Positions 9,573-20,783 of a stretch of 64,000 bases of DNA are shown here, one piece after another. The notes under the pieces were generated by a model, which saw nothing but the letters and a program-made list of their open reading frames with translations, was not told where the DNA came from and did not search any database. The DNA comes from Brachycybe producta (lineage: Eukaryota; Arthropoda; Diplopoda; Playtdesmida; Andrognathidae): contig JAUPFP010000119.1 in assembly GCA_036925085.1 (NCBI GenBank), positions 1 through 64,000 on the forward strand, written 5' to 3'. Position 1 is the stretch's first letter. Each line of letters starts with the position of its first letter. Position numbers and translations under genes: made by a program.

Positions 9573-11855
9573 AATTTGAAGTTGAATTTGAAGTTGAATT
9601 TGAAGTTCAATTTGAAGTTCAATTTAAAGTTCAATTTGAAGTTGAATTTGAAGTTGAATTTGAAGTTGAATTTGAAGTTGAATTTGAAGTTGAATTTGAA
9701 GTTGAATTTAAAGTTCAATTTGAAGTTGAATTTGAAGTTGAATTTGAAGTAGAATTTGAAGTTGAATTTGAAGTTGAATTTGAAGTTGAATTTGAAGTTG
9801 AATTTGAAGTTGAATTCGAAGTTGAATTTGAAGTTGAATTTGAAGTTGAATTTGAAGTTGAACTTGAAGTTGAATTTGAAGTAGAATTTGAAGTTGAAGT
9901 TGAATTTGAAGTTGAAATTGAAGTTGAACTTGAAGTTCAATTTGAAGTTCAATTTGAAGTTCAATTTAAAGTTCAATTTGAAGTTCAATTTGAAGTTGAA
10001 TTTGAAGTTGAATTTGAAGTTGAATTTGGAGTTGAATTTGAAGTTGAATTTGGAGTTGAATTTGAAGTTGAATTTGATGTTGAATTTGAAGTTGATTTTG
10101 AAGTTGAATTTGAAGTTGAATTCGAAGTTGAATTTGAAGTTGAACTTGAAGTTGAATTTGAAGTTCAATTTGAAGTTCAATTTAAAGTTCAATTTGAAGT
10201 TGAATTTGAAGTTGAATTTGAAGTTGAATTTGAAGTTGAATTTGAAGTTGAATTTGAAGTTGAATTTGAAGTTGAAGTTGAAGTTAAAGTTGAAGTTGAA
10301 ATTGAAGTTGAAATTGAAGTTGAAATTGAAGTTGAAATTAAAGTAGAAATTGAAGTTGAAGTGGAATTTGAATTTGAAGTTGAATTTGAAGTTGAATTTG
10401 AAGTTGAATTTAAAGTTGAATTTGAAGTTGAATTTGAAGTTGAATTTGAAGTTGAATTTGAAGTTGAATTTGAAGTTGAATTTGAAGTTGAATTTGAAGT
10501 TGAATTTGAAGTTGAATTTGAAGTTGAATTTGAAGTTGAAGTTGAATTTGAAGTTGAATTTGAAGTTGAACTTGAAGTTGAATTTGAAGTTCAATTTGAA
10601 GTTCAATTTAAAGTTCAATTTGAAGTTGAATTTGAAGTTGAATTTGAAGTTGAATTTGAAGTTGAATTTGAAGTTGAATTTGAAGTTGAATTTAAAGTTC
10701 AATTTGAAGTTGAATTTGAAGTGGAATTTGAAGTAGAATTTGAAGTGGAATTTGAAGTTGAATTTGAAGTTGAATTTGAAGTTGAATTTGAAGTTGAATT
10801 TGAAGTTGAATTCGAAGTTGAATTTGAAGTTGAATTTGAAGTTGAATTTGAAGTTGAATTTGAAGTTGAATTTGAAGTTGAATTTGAAGTTGAATTTGAA
10901 GTTGAATTTGAAGTTGAATTTGAAGTTGAAGTTGAATTTGAAGTTGAATTTGAAGTTGAATTTGAAGTTGAATTTGAAGTTGAAATTGAAGTTGAATTTG
11001 AAGTTGAATTTAAAATTCAATTTGTAGTTGAATTTGAAGTTGAATTTGAAGTAGAATTTGAAGTTGAATTTGAAGTTGAACTTGAAATTGAATTTGAAGT
11101 TCAATTTGAAGTTCAATTTAAAGTTCAATTTGAAGTTGAATTTGAAGTTGAATTTGAAGTTGAATTTGAAGTTGAATTTGAAGTTGAATTTAAAGTTGAA
11201 TTTGAAGTTGAACTTGAAATTGAATTTGAAGTTCAATTTGAAGTTCAATTTAAAGTTCAATTTGAAGTTGAATTTGAAGTTGAATTTGAAGTTGAATTTG
11301 AAGTTGAATTTGAAGTTGAATTTGAAGTTGAATTTAAAGTTCAATTTGAAGTTGAATTTGAAGTTGAATTTGAAGTAGAATTTGAAGTTGAATTTGAAGT
11401 TGAATTTGAAGTTGAATTTGAAGTTGAATTTGAAGTTGAATTTGAAGTTGAATTTGAAGTTGAATTTGAAGTTGAATTTGAAGTTGAATTTGAAGTTGAA
11501 TTTGAAGTTGAATTTGAATTTGAAGTTGAATTTGAAGTTGAATTTGAAGTTGAATTTGAAGTTGAATTTGAAGTTGAATTTGAAGTTCAATTTAAAGTTC
11601 AATTTGAAGTTCAATTTGAAGTTGAATTTGAAGTTGAATTTGAAGTTGAATTTGGAGTTGAATTTGAAGTTGAATTTGGAGTTGAATTTGAAGTTGAATT
11701 TGATGTTGAATTTGAAGTTGATTTTGAAGTTGAATTTGAAGTTGAATTCAAAGTTGAATTTGAAGTTGAACTTGAAGTTGAATTTGAAGTTCAATTTGAA
11801 GTTCAATTTAAAGTTCAATTTGAAGTTCAATTTGAAGTTGAATTTGAAGTAGAAT
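9186..11855. repeat. Copy 3 of the 2.4-3.0 kb higher-order repeat
   Basis: Same module order as 6594-9185. A segment of roughly 150 bp around 9573-9750 repeats the preceding CAA cluster and is missing from the next copy. From 10740 onward the landmarks are exactly 2418 bp before those of 11856-14273. The two copies share the private variant AAAATTCAA just before their V-modules (GTAGTT at 11024 and 13442), so they arose by a recent duplication. Confidence 0.9.
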
Positions 11856-14273
11856 TTGAAGTTGAATTTAAAGTTGAATTTGAAGTTGAAGTGGAATTTG
11901 AATTTGAAGTTGAATTTGAAGTTGAATTTGAAGTTGAATTTAAAGTTGAATTTGAAGTTGAATTTGAAGTTGAATTTGAAGTTGAATTTGAAGTTGAATT
12001 TGAAGTTGAATTTGAAGTTGAGTTTGAAGTTGAATTTGAAGTTGAAGTTGAATTTGAAGTTGAATTTGAAGTTGAACTTGAAGTTGAATTTGAAGTTCAA
12101 TTTGAAGTTCAATTTAAAGTTCAATTTGAAGTTGAATTTGAAGTTGAATTTGAAGTTGAATTTGAAGTTGAATTTGAAGTTGAATTTGAAGTTGAATTTA
12201 AAGTTCAATTTGAAGTTGAATTTGAAGTTGAATTTGAAGTAGAATTTGAAGTTGAATTTGAAGTTGAATTTGAAGTTGAATTTGAAGTTGAATTTGAAGT
12301 TGAATTTGAAGTTGAACTTGAAGTTGAATTTGAAGTAGAATTTGAAGTTGAAGTTGAATTTGAAATTGAAATTGAAGTTGAACTTGAAGTTCAATTTGAA
12401 GTTCAATTTGAAGTTCAATTTAAAGTTCAATTTGAAGTTCAATTTGAAGTTGAATTTGAAGTTGAATTTGAAGTTGAATTTGGAGTTGAATTTGAAGTTG
12501 AATTTGGAGTTGAATTTGAAGTTGAATTTGATGTTGAATTTGAAGTTGATTTTGAAGTTGAATTTGAAGTTGAATTCGAAGTTGAATTTGAAGTTGAACT
12601 TGAAGTTGAATTTGAAGTTCAATTTGAAGTTCAATTTAAAGTTCAATTTGAAGTTGAATTTGAAGTTGAATTTGAAGTTGAATTTGAAGTTGAATTTGAA
12701 GTTGAATTTGAAGTTGAAGTTGAAGTTAAAGTTGAAGTTGAAATTGAAGTTGAAATTGAAGTTGAAATTAAAGTAGAAATTGAAGTTGAAGTGGAATTTG
12801 AATTTGAAGTTGAATTTGAAGTTGAATTTGAAGTTGAATTTAAAGTTGAATTTGAAGTTGAATTTGAAGTTGAATTTGAAGTTGAATTTGAAGTTGAATT
12901 TGAAGTTGAATTTGAAGTTGAATTTGAAGTTGAATTTGAAGTTGAATTTGAAGTTGAAGTTGAATTTGAAGTTGAATTTGAAGTTGAACTTGAAGTTGAA
13001 TTTGAAGTTCAATTTGAAGTTCAATTTAAAGTTCAATTTGAAGTTGAATTTGAAGTTGAATTTGAAGTTGAATTTGAAGTTGAATTTGAAGTTGAATTTG
13101 AAGTTGAATTTAAAGTTCAATTTGAAGTTGAATTTGAAGTGGAATTTGAAGTAGAATTTGAAGTGGAATTTGAAGTTGAATTTGAAGTTGAATTTGAAGT
13201 TGAATTTGAAGTTGAATTTGAAGTTGAATTCGAAGTTGAATTTGAAGTTGAATTTGAAGTTGAATTTGAAGTTGAATTTGAAGTTGAATTTGAAGTTGAA
13301 TTTGAAGTTGAATTTGAAGTTGAATTTGAAGTTGAATTTGAAGTTGAAGTTGAATTTGAAGTTGAATTTGAAGTTGAATTTGAAGTTGAATTTGAAGTTG
13401 AAATTGAAGTTGAATTTGAAGTTGAATTTAAAATTCAATTTGTAGTTGAATTTGAAGTTGAATTTGAAGTAGAATTTGAAGTTGAATTTGAAGTTGAACT
13501 TGAAATTGAATTTGAAGTTCAATTTGAAGTTCAATTTAAAGTTCAATTTGAAGTTGAATTTGAAGTTGAATTTGAAGTTGAATTTGAAGTTGAATTTGAA
13601 GTTGAATTTAAAGTTGAATTTGAAGTTGAACTTGAAATTGAATTTGAAGTTCAATTTGAAGTTCAATTTAAAGTTCAATTTGAAGTTGAATTTGAAGTTG
13701 AATTTGAAGTTGAATTTGAAGTTGAATTTGAAGTTGAATTTGAAGTTGAATTTAAAGTTCAATTTGAAGTTCAATTTGAAGTTGAATTTGAAGTAGAATT
13801 TGAAGTTGAATTTGAAGTTGAATTTGAAGTTGAATTTGAAGTTGAATTTGAAGTTGAATTTGAAGTTGAATTTGAAGTTGAATTTGAAGTTGAATTTGAA
13901 GTTGAATTTGAAGTTGAATTTGAAGTTGAATTTGAATTTGAAGTTGAATTTGAAGTTGAATTTGAAGTTGAATTTGAAGTTGAATTTGAAGTTGAATTTG
14001 AAGTTCAATTTAAAGTTCAATTTGAAGTTCAATTTGAAGTTGAATTTGAAGTTGAATTTGAAGTTGAATTTGGAGTTGAATTTGAAGTTGAATTTGGAGT
14101 TGAATTTGAAGTTGAATTTGATGTTGAATTTGAAGTTGATTTTGAAGTTGAATTTGAAGTTGAATTCAAAGTTGAATTTGAAGTTGAACTTGAAGTTGAA
14201 TTTGAAGTTCAATTTGAAGTTCAATTTAAAGTTCAATTTGAAGTTCAATTTGAAGTTGAATTTGAAGTAGAAT
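11856..14273. repeat. Copy 4 of the 2.4-3.0 kb higher-order repeat
   Basis: Near-identical to 9186-11855 but shorter. It lacks the repeated CAA cluster and the GAATTC site before its I-block, and it has GAAATTGAAATT near 12362 where copy 3 has one GAAATT. Its G-modules have GGAGTT at 12482 and 14072. The next W-module starts at 14274 and runs into the disturbed junction. Confidence 0.9.
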
Positions 14274-15569
14274 TTGAAGTTGAATTTAAAGTTGAATTTG
14301 AAGTTGAAGTGGAATTTGAATTTGAAGTTGAATTTGAAGTTGAATTTGAAGTTGAATTTAAAGTTGAATTTGAAGTTGAATTTGAAGTTGAATTTTGAAG
14401 TTGAATTTGAAGTTGAATTTGAAGTTGAGTTTGAAGTTGAATTTGAAGTTGAAGTTGAATTTGAAGTTGAATTTGAAGTTGAACTTGAAGTTGAATTTGA
14501 AGTTCAATTTGAAGTTCAATTTAAAGTTCAATTTGAAGTTGAATTTGAAGTTGAATTTGAAGTTGAATTTGAAGTTGAATTTGAAGTTGAATTTGAAGTT
14601 GAATTTAAAGTTCAATTTGAAGTTGAATTTGAAGTTGAATTTGAAGTAGAATTTGAAGTTGAATTTGAAGTTGAATTTGAAGTTGAATTTGAAGTTGAAT
14701 TTGAAGTTTAATTCGAAGTTGAATTCGAAGTTGAATTTGAAGTTGAATTTGAAGTTGAATTTGAAGTTGAATTTGAAGTTGAATTTGAAGTTGAATTTGA
14801 AGTTGAATTTGAAGTTGAATTTGAAGTTGAATTTGAAGTTGAATTTGAAGTTGAATTTGAAGTTGAATTTGAAGTTGAATTTGAAGTTCAATTTGAAGTT
14901 CAATTTGAAGTTCAATTTGAAGTTGAATTTGAAGTAGAATTTGAAGTTGAATTTGAAGTTGAATTTGAAGTTGAAGTTGAAGTTGATTGAAGTTGAATTT
15001 GAAGTTGAATTTGAAGTTGAATTTGAAGTTGAATTTGAAGTTGAATTTTGAAGTTGAATTTGAAGTTGAATTTGAAGTTGAAGTTGAATTTGAAGTTGAA
15101 TTTGAAGTTGAACTTGAAGTTGAATTTGAAGTTGAATTTGAGTTTGAAGTTGAATTTGAAGTTGAATTTGAAGTTGAATTTAAAGTTCAATTTGTAGTTG
15201 AATTTGAAGTTGAATTTGAAGTAGAATTTGAAGTTGAATTTGAAGTTGAACTTGAAATTAAATTTGAAGTTCAATTTGAAGTTCAATTTAAAGTTCAATT
15301 TGAAGTTGAATTTGAAGTTGAATTTGAAGTTGAATTTGAAGTTGAATTTGAAGTTGAATTTGAAGTTGAATTTGAAGTTGAATTTGAAGTTGAACTTGAA
15401 ATTGAATTTGAAGTTCAATTTGAAGTTCAATTTAAAGTTCAATTTGAAGTTGAATTTGAAGTTGAATTTGAAGTTGAATTTGAAGTTGAATTTGAAGTTG
15501 AATTTGAAGTTGAATTTAAAGTTCAATTTGAAGTTGAATTTGAAGTTGAATTTGAAGTAGAATTTTAAG
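14274..15569. repeat. Disturbed junction between two higher-order repeat families
   Basis: A W-module starts normally, then three frame-changing indels fall within about 660 bp (TTTT at 14393-14396, GATTGA at 14985-14990, TTTT at 15046-15049). A GTTTAATTC variant gives TAA at 14709. Module order is broken: a plain run of about 15 units (14735-14885) is followed by a fragment carrying GAGTTT near 15139 and a V-module (GTAGTT at 15194). The 3.3 kb family begins to the right. This looks like a rearrangement breakpoint or a poorly resolved assembly join. Confidence 0.7.
14393..15049. other. Cluster of three singleton indels that break the 12 bp phase
   Basis: TTT becomes TTTT at 14393-14396 and again at 15046-15049, and two bases are lost around 14985-14990. 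None is repeated in any homologous copy, unlike nearly every point variant in the window. Two are homopolymer length changes, the usual error mode of long reads, so either recent mutation or consensus error is possible. Confidence 0.8.
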
Positions 15570-15616
15570 TTGAATTTTAAGTTGAATTTTAAGTTGAATT
15601 TTAAGTTGAATTTTAA
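15566..15616. repeat. Run of five GAATTTTAAGTT units
   Basis: The G of GAA is replaced by T in five consecutive units, giving TAA at 15566, 15578, 15590, 15602 and 15614. Homologous sites, always right after a GTAGAA, carry different numbers: three at 19298, 22580 and 28736; two at 20780; one at 17474, 27200, 43112, 51091, 56329 and 61591. It is a small unit-count variant inside the larger repeats, and it stops the Glu-Val-Glu-Phe frame each time. Confidence 0.92.
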
Positions 15617-17477
15617 GTTGAATTTGAAGTTGAATTTGAAGTTGAATTTGAAGTTGAATTTGAAGTTGAATTTGAAGTTGAATTTGAAGTTGAATTTGAA
15701 GTTGAATTTGAAGATGAATTTGAATTTGAAGTTGAATTTGAAGTTGAATTTGAAGTTGAATTTGAAGTTGAATTTGAAGTTGAATTTGAAGTTCAATTTA
15801 AAGTTCAATTTGAAGTTCAATTTGAAGTTCAATTTGAAGTTCAATTTAAAGTTCAATTTGAAGTTCAATTTGAAGTTGAATTTGAAGTAGAATTTGAAGT
15901 TGAATTTAAAGTTGAATTTGAAGTTGAAGTGGAATTTGAATTTGAAGTTGAATTTGAAGTTGAATTTGAAGTTGAATTTAAAGTTGAATTTGAAGTTGAA
16001 TTTGAAGTTGAATTTGAAGTTGAATTTGAAGTTGAATTTGAAGTTGAATTTGAAGTTGAGTTTGAAGTTGAATTTGAAGTTGAAGTTGAATTTGAAGTTG
16101 AATTTGAAGTTGAACTTGAAGTTGAATTTGAAGTTCAATTTGAAGTTCAATTTAAAGTTCAATTTGAAGTTGAATTTGAAGTTGAATTTGAAGTTGAATT
16201 TGAAGTTGAATTTGAAGTTGAATTTGAAGTTGAATTTAAAGTTCAATTTGAAGTTGAATTTGAAGTTGAATTTGAAGTAGAATTTGAAGTTGAATTTGAA
16301 GTTGAATTTGAAGTTGAATTTGAAGTTGAATTTGAAGTTGAATTCGAAGTTGAATTCGAAGTTGAATTCGAAGTTGAATTTGAAGTTGAATTTGAAGTTG
16401 AATTTGAAGTTGAATTTGAAGTTGAATTTGAAGTTGAATTTGAAGTTGAATTTGAAGTTGAATTTGAAGTTGAATTTGAAGTTGAATTTGAAGTTGAATT
16501 TGAAGTTGAATTTGAAGTTGAATTTGAAGTTGAATTTGAAGTTGAATTTGAAGTTGAATTTGAATTTGAAGTTGAATTTGAAGTTGAATTTGAAGTTGAA
16601 TTTGAAGTTGAATTTGAAGTTGAATTTGAAGTTCAATTTAAAGTTCAATTTGAAGTTCAATTTGAAGTTCAATTTGAAGTTCAATTTAAAGTTCAATTTG
16701 AAGTTCAATTTGAAGTTGAATTTGAAGTAGAATTTGAAGTTGAATTTAAAGTTGAATTTGAAGTTGAAGTGGAATTTGAATTTGAAGTTGAATTTGAAGT
16801 TGAATTTGAAGTTGAATTTAAAGTTGAATTTGAAGTTGAATTTGAAGTTGAATTTGAAGTTGAATTTGAAGTTGAATTTGAAGTTGAATTTGAAGTTGAG
16901 TTTGAAGTTGAATTTGAAGTTGAAGTTGAAGTTGAATTTGAAGTTGAATTTGAAGTTGAATTTGAAGTTGAATTTGAAGTTGAATTTGAAGTTGAATTTG
17001 AAGTTGAAGTTGAATTTGAAGTTGAATTTGAAGTTGAATTTGAAGTTGAATTTGAAGTTGAAATTGAAGTTGAATTTGAAGTTGAATTTAAAGTTCAATT
17101 TGTAGTTGAATTTGAAGTTGAATTTGAAGTAGAATTTGAAGTTGAATTTGTAGTTGAACTTGAAATTGAATTTGAAGTTCAATTTGAAGTTCAATTTAAA
17201 GTTCAATTTGAAGTTGAATTTGAAGTTGAATTTGAAGTTGAATTTGAAGTTGAATTTGAAGTTGAATTTAAAGTTGAATTTGAAGTTGAACTTGAAATTG
17301 AATTTGAAGTTCAATTTGAAGTTCAATTTAAAGTTCAATTTGAAGTTGAATTTGAAGTTGAATTTGAAGTTGAATTTGAAGTTGAATTTGAAGTTGAATT
17401 TGAAGTTGAATTTGAAGTTGAATTTAAAGTTCAATTTGAAGTTGAATTTGAAGTTGAATTTGAAGTAGAATTTTAAG
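15617..17477. repeat. Left partial copy of the 3.3 kb higher-order repeat
   Basis: After the TAA run the order is plain units, a GAATTTGAATTT slip, AAA/CAA clusters, W-module (15894), GAATTC triplet (about 16342), plain units, another CAA cluster and W-module (16734). This parallels 19302-20700 and 22584-23980. Near 16920 the order departs into a V-module (17102) with an extra GTAGTT at 17150, so the copy is truncated or recombined there. Confidence 0.8.
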
Positions 17478-20400
17478 TTGAATTTGAAGTTGAATTTGAA
17501 GTTGAATTTGAAGTTGAATTTGAAGTTGAATTTGAAGTTGAATTTGAAGTTGAATTTGAAGTTGAATTTGAAGTTGAATTTGAAGTTGAATTTGAAGTTG
17601 AATTTGAAGTTGAATTTGAATTTGAAGTTGAATTTGAAATTGAATTTGAAGTTGAATTTGAAGTTGAATTTGAAGTTGAATTTGAAGTTCAATTTAAAGT
17701 TCAATTTGAAGTTCAATTTGAAGTTGAATTTGAAGTTGAATTTGAAGTTGAATTTGGAGTTGAATTTGAAGTTGAATTTGGAGTTGAATTTGAAGTTGAA
17801 TTTGATGTTGAATTTGAAGTTGATTTTGAAGTTGAATTTGAAGTTGAATTCAAAGTTGAATTTGAAGTTGAACTTGAAGTTGAATTTGAAGTTCAATTTG
17901 AAGTTCAATTTAAAGTTCAATTTGAAGTTCAATTTGAAGTTGAATTTGAAGTAGAATTTGAAGTTGAATTTAAAGTTGAATTTGAAGTTGAAGTGGAATT
18001 TGAATTTGAAGTTGAATTTGAAGTTGAATTTGAAGTTGAATTTGAAGTTGAATTTAAAGTTGAATTTGAAGTTGAATTTGAAGTTGAATTTGAAGTTGAA
18101 TTTGAAGTTGAATTTGAAGTTGAATTTGAAGTTGAGTTTGAAGTTGAATTTGAAGTTGAAGTTGAATTTGAAGTTGAATTTGAAGTTGAACTTGAAGTTG
18201 AATTTGAAGTTCAATTTGAAGTTCAATTTAAAGTTCAATTTGAAGTTGAATTTGAAGTTGAATTTGAAGTTGAATTTGAAGTTGAATTTGAAGTTGAATT
18301 TGAAGTTGAATTTAAAGTTCAATTTGAAGTTGAATTTGAAGTTGAATTTGAAGTAGAATTTGAAGTTGAATTTGAAGTTGAATTTGAAGTTGAATTTGAA
18401 GTTGAATTTGAAGTTGAATTCGAAGTTGAATTCGAAGTTGAATTTGAAGTTGAATTTGAAGTTGAATTTGAAGTTGAATTTGAAGTTGAATTTGAAGTTG
18501 AATTTGAAGTTGAATTTGAAGTTGAATTTGAAGTTGAATTTGAAGTTGAATTTGAAGTTGAATTTGAAGTTGAATTTGAAGTTGAATTTGAAGTTGAATT
18601 TGAAGTTGAATTTGAAGTTCAATTTGAAGTTCAATTTGAAGTTGAATTTGAAGTAGAATTTGAAGTTGAATTTGAAGTTGAATTTGAAGTTGAATTTGAA
18701 GTTGAATTTGAAGTTGAATTTGAAGTTGAATTTGAAGTTGAATTTGAAGTTGAATTTGAAGTTGAATTTGAAGTTGAATTTGAAGTTGAATTTGAAGTTG
18801 AATTTGAAGTTGAAGTTGAATTTGAAGTTGAATTTGAAGTTGAACTTGAAGTTGAATTTGAAGTTGAATTTGAAGTTGAAGTTGAATTTGAAGTTGAATT
18901 TGAAGTTGAATTTAAAGTTCAATTTGTAGTTGAATTTGAAGTTGAATTTGAAGTAGAATTTGAAGTTGAATTTGAAGTTGAACTTGAAATTAAATTTGAA
19001 GTTCAATTTGAAGTTCAATTTAAAGTTCAATTTGAAGTTGAATTTGAAGTTGAATTTGAAGTTGAATTTGAAGTTGAATTTGAAGTTGAATTTGAAGTTG
19101 AATTTGAAGTTGAATTTGAAGTTGAACTTGAAATTGAATTTGAAGTTCAATTTGAAGTTCAATTTAAAGTTCAATTTGAAGTTGAATTTGAAGTTGAATT
19201 TGAAGTTGAATTTGAAGTTGAATTTGAAGTTGAATTTGAAGTTGAATTTAAAGTTCAATTTGAAGTTGAATTTGAAGTTGAATTTGAAGTAGAATTTTAA
19301 GTTGAATTTTAAGTTGAATTTTAAGTTGAATTTGAAGTTGAATTTGAAGTTGAATTTGAAGTTGAATTTGAAGTTGAATTTGAAGTTGAATTTGAAGTTG
19401 AATTTGAAGTTGAATTTGAAGTTGAATTTGAAGTTGAATTTGAAGTTGAATTTGAAGTTGAATTTGAATTTGAAGTTGAATTTGAAGTTGAATTTGAAGT
19501 TGAATTTGAAGTTGAATTTGAAGTTGAATTTGAAGTTCAATTTAAAGTTCAATTTGAAGTTCAATATGAAGTTCAATTTGAAGTTCAATTTAAAGTTCAA
19601 TTTGAAGTTCAATTTGAAGTTGAATTTGAAGTAGAATTTGAAGTTGAATTTAAAGTTGAATTTGAAGTTGAAGTGGAATTTGAATTTGAAGATGAATTTG
19701 AAGTTGAATTTGAAGTTGAATTTAAAGTTGAATTTGAAGTTGAATTTGAAGTTGAATTTGAAGTTGAATTTGAAGTTGAATTTGAAGTTGAATTTGAAGT
19801 TGAGTTTGAAGTTGAATTTGAAGTTGAAGTTGAATTTGAAGTTGAATTTGAAGTTGAACTTGAAGTTGAATTTGAAGTTCAATTTGAAGTTCAATTTAAA
19901 GTTCAATTTGAAGTTGAATTTGAAGTTGAATTTGAAGTTGAATTTGAAGTTGAATTTGAAGTTGAATTTGAAGTTGAATTTAAAGTTCAATTTGAAGTTG
20001 AATTTGAAGTTGAATTTGAAGTAGAATTTGAAGTTGAATTTGAAGTTGAATTTGAAGTTGAATTTGAAGTTGAATTTGAAGTTGAATTCGAAGTTGAATT
20101 CGAAGTTGAATTCGAAGTTGAATTTGAAGTTGAATTTGAAGTTGAATTTGAAGTTGAATTTGAAGTTGAATTTGAAGTTGAATTTGAAGTTGAATTTGAA
20201 GTTGAATTTGAAGTTGAATTTGAAGTTGAATTTGAAGTTGAATTTGAAGTTGAATTTGAAGTTGAATTTGAAGTTGAATTTGAAGTTGAATTTGAAGTTG
20301 AATTTGAATTTGAAGTTGAATTTGAAGTTGAATTTGAAGTTGAATTTGAAGTTGAATTTGAAGTTGAATTTGAAGTTGAATTTGAAGTTCAATTTAAAGT

Positions 20401-20783
20401 TCAATTTGAAGTTCAATTTGAAGTTCAATTTGAAGTTCAATTTAAAGTTCAATTTGAAGTTCAATTTGAAGTTGAATTTGAAGTAGAATTTGAAGTTGAA
20501 TTTAAAGTTGAATTTGAAGTTGAAGTGGAATTTGAATTTGAAGTTGAATTTGAAGTTGAATTTGAAGTTGAATTTAAAGTTGAATTTGAAGTTGAATTTG
20601 AAGTTGAATTTGAAGTTGAATTTGAAGTTGAATTTGAAGTTGAATTTGAAGTTGAGTTTGAAGTTGAATTTGAAGTTGAAGTTGAATTTGAAGTTGAATT
20701 TGAATTTGAAGTTGAATTTGAAGTTGAATTTAAAGTTCAATTTGAAGTTGAATTTGAAGTTGAATTTGAAGTAGAATTTTAAG
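17478..20783. repeat. 3.3 kb higher-order repeat, copy A
   Basis: Landmarks recur at +3306 to +3270 in the next copy (17478 to 20784, 17958 to 21264, 18660 to 21942, 19302 to 22584, 20028 to 23298), the offset dropping only by multiples of 12. Contents are G-module (17756), W-module, GAATTC pair (about 18418), plain run, V-module (18926), CAA clusters, three TAA units, W-module (19638), GAATTC triplet (about 20086) and a W-module with an internal deletion after about 20700. Confidence 0.88.
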
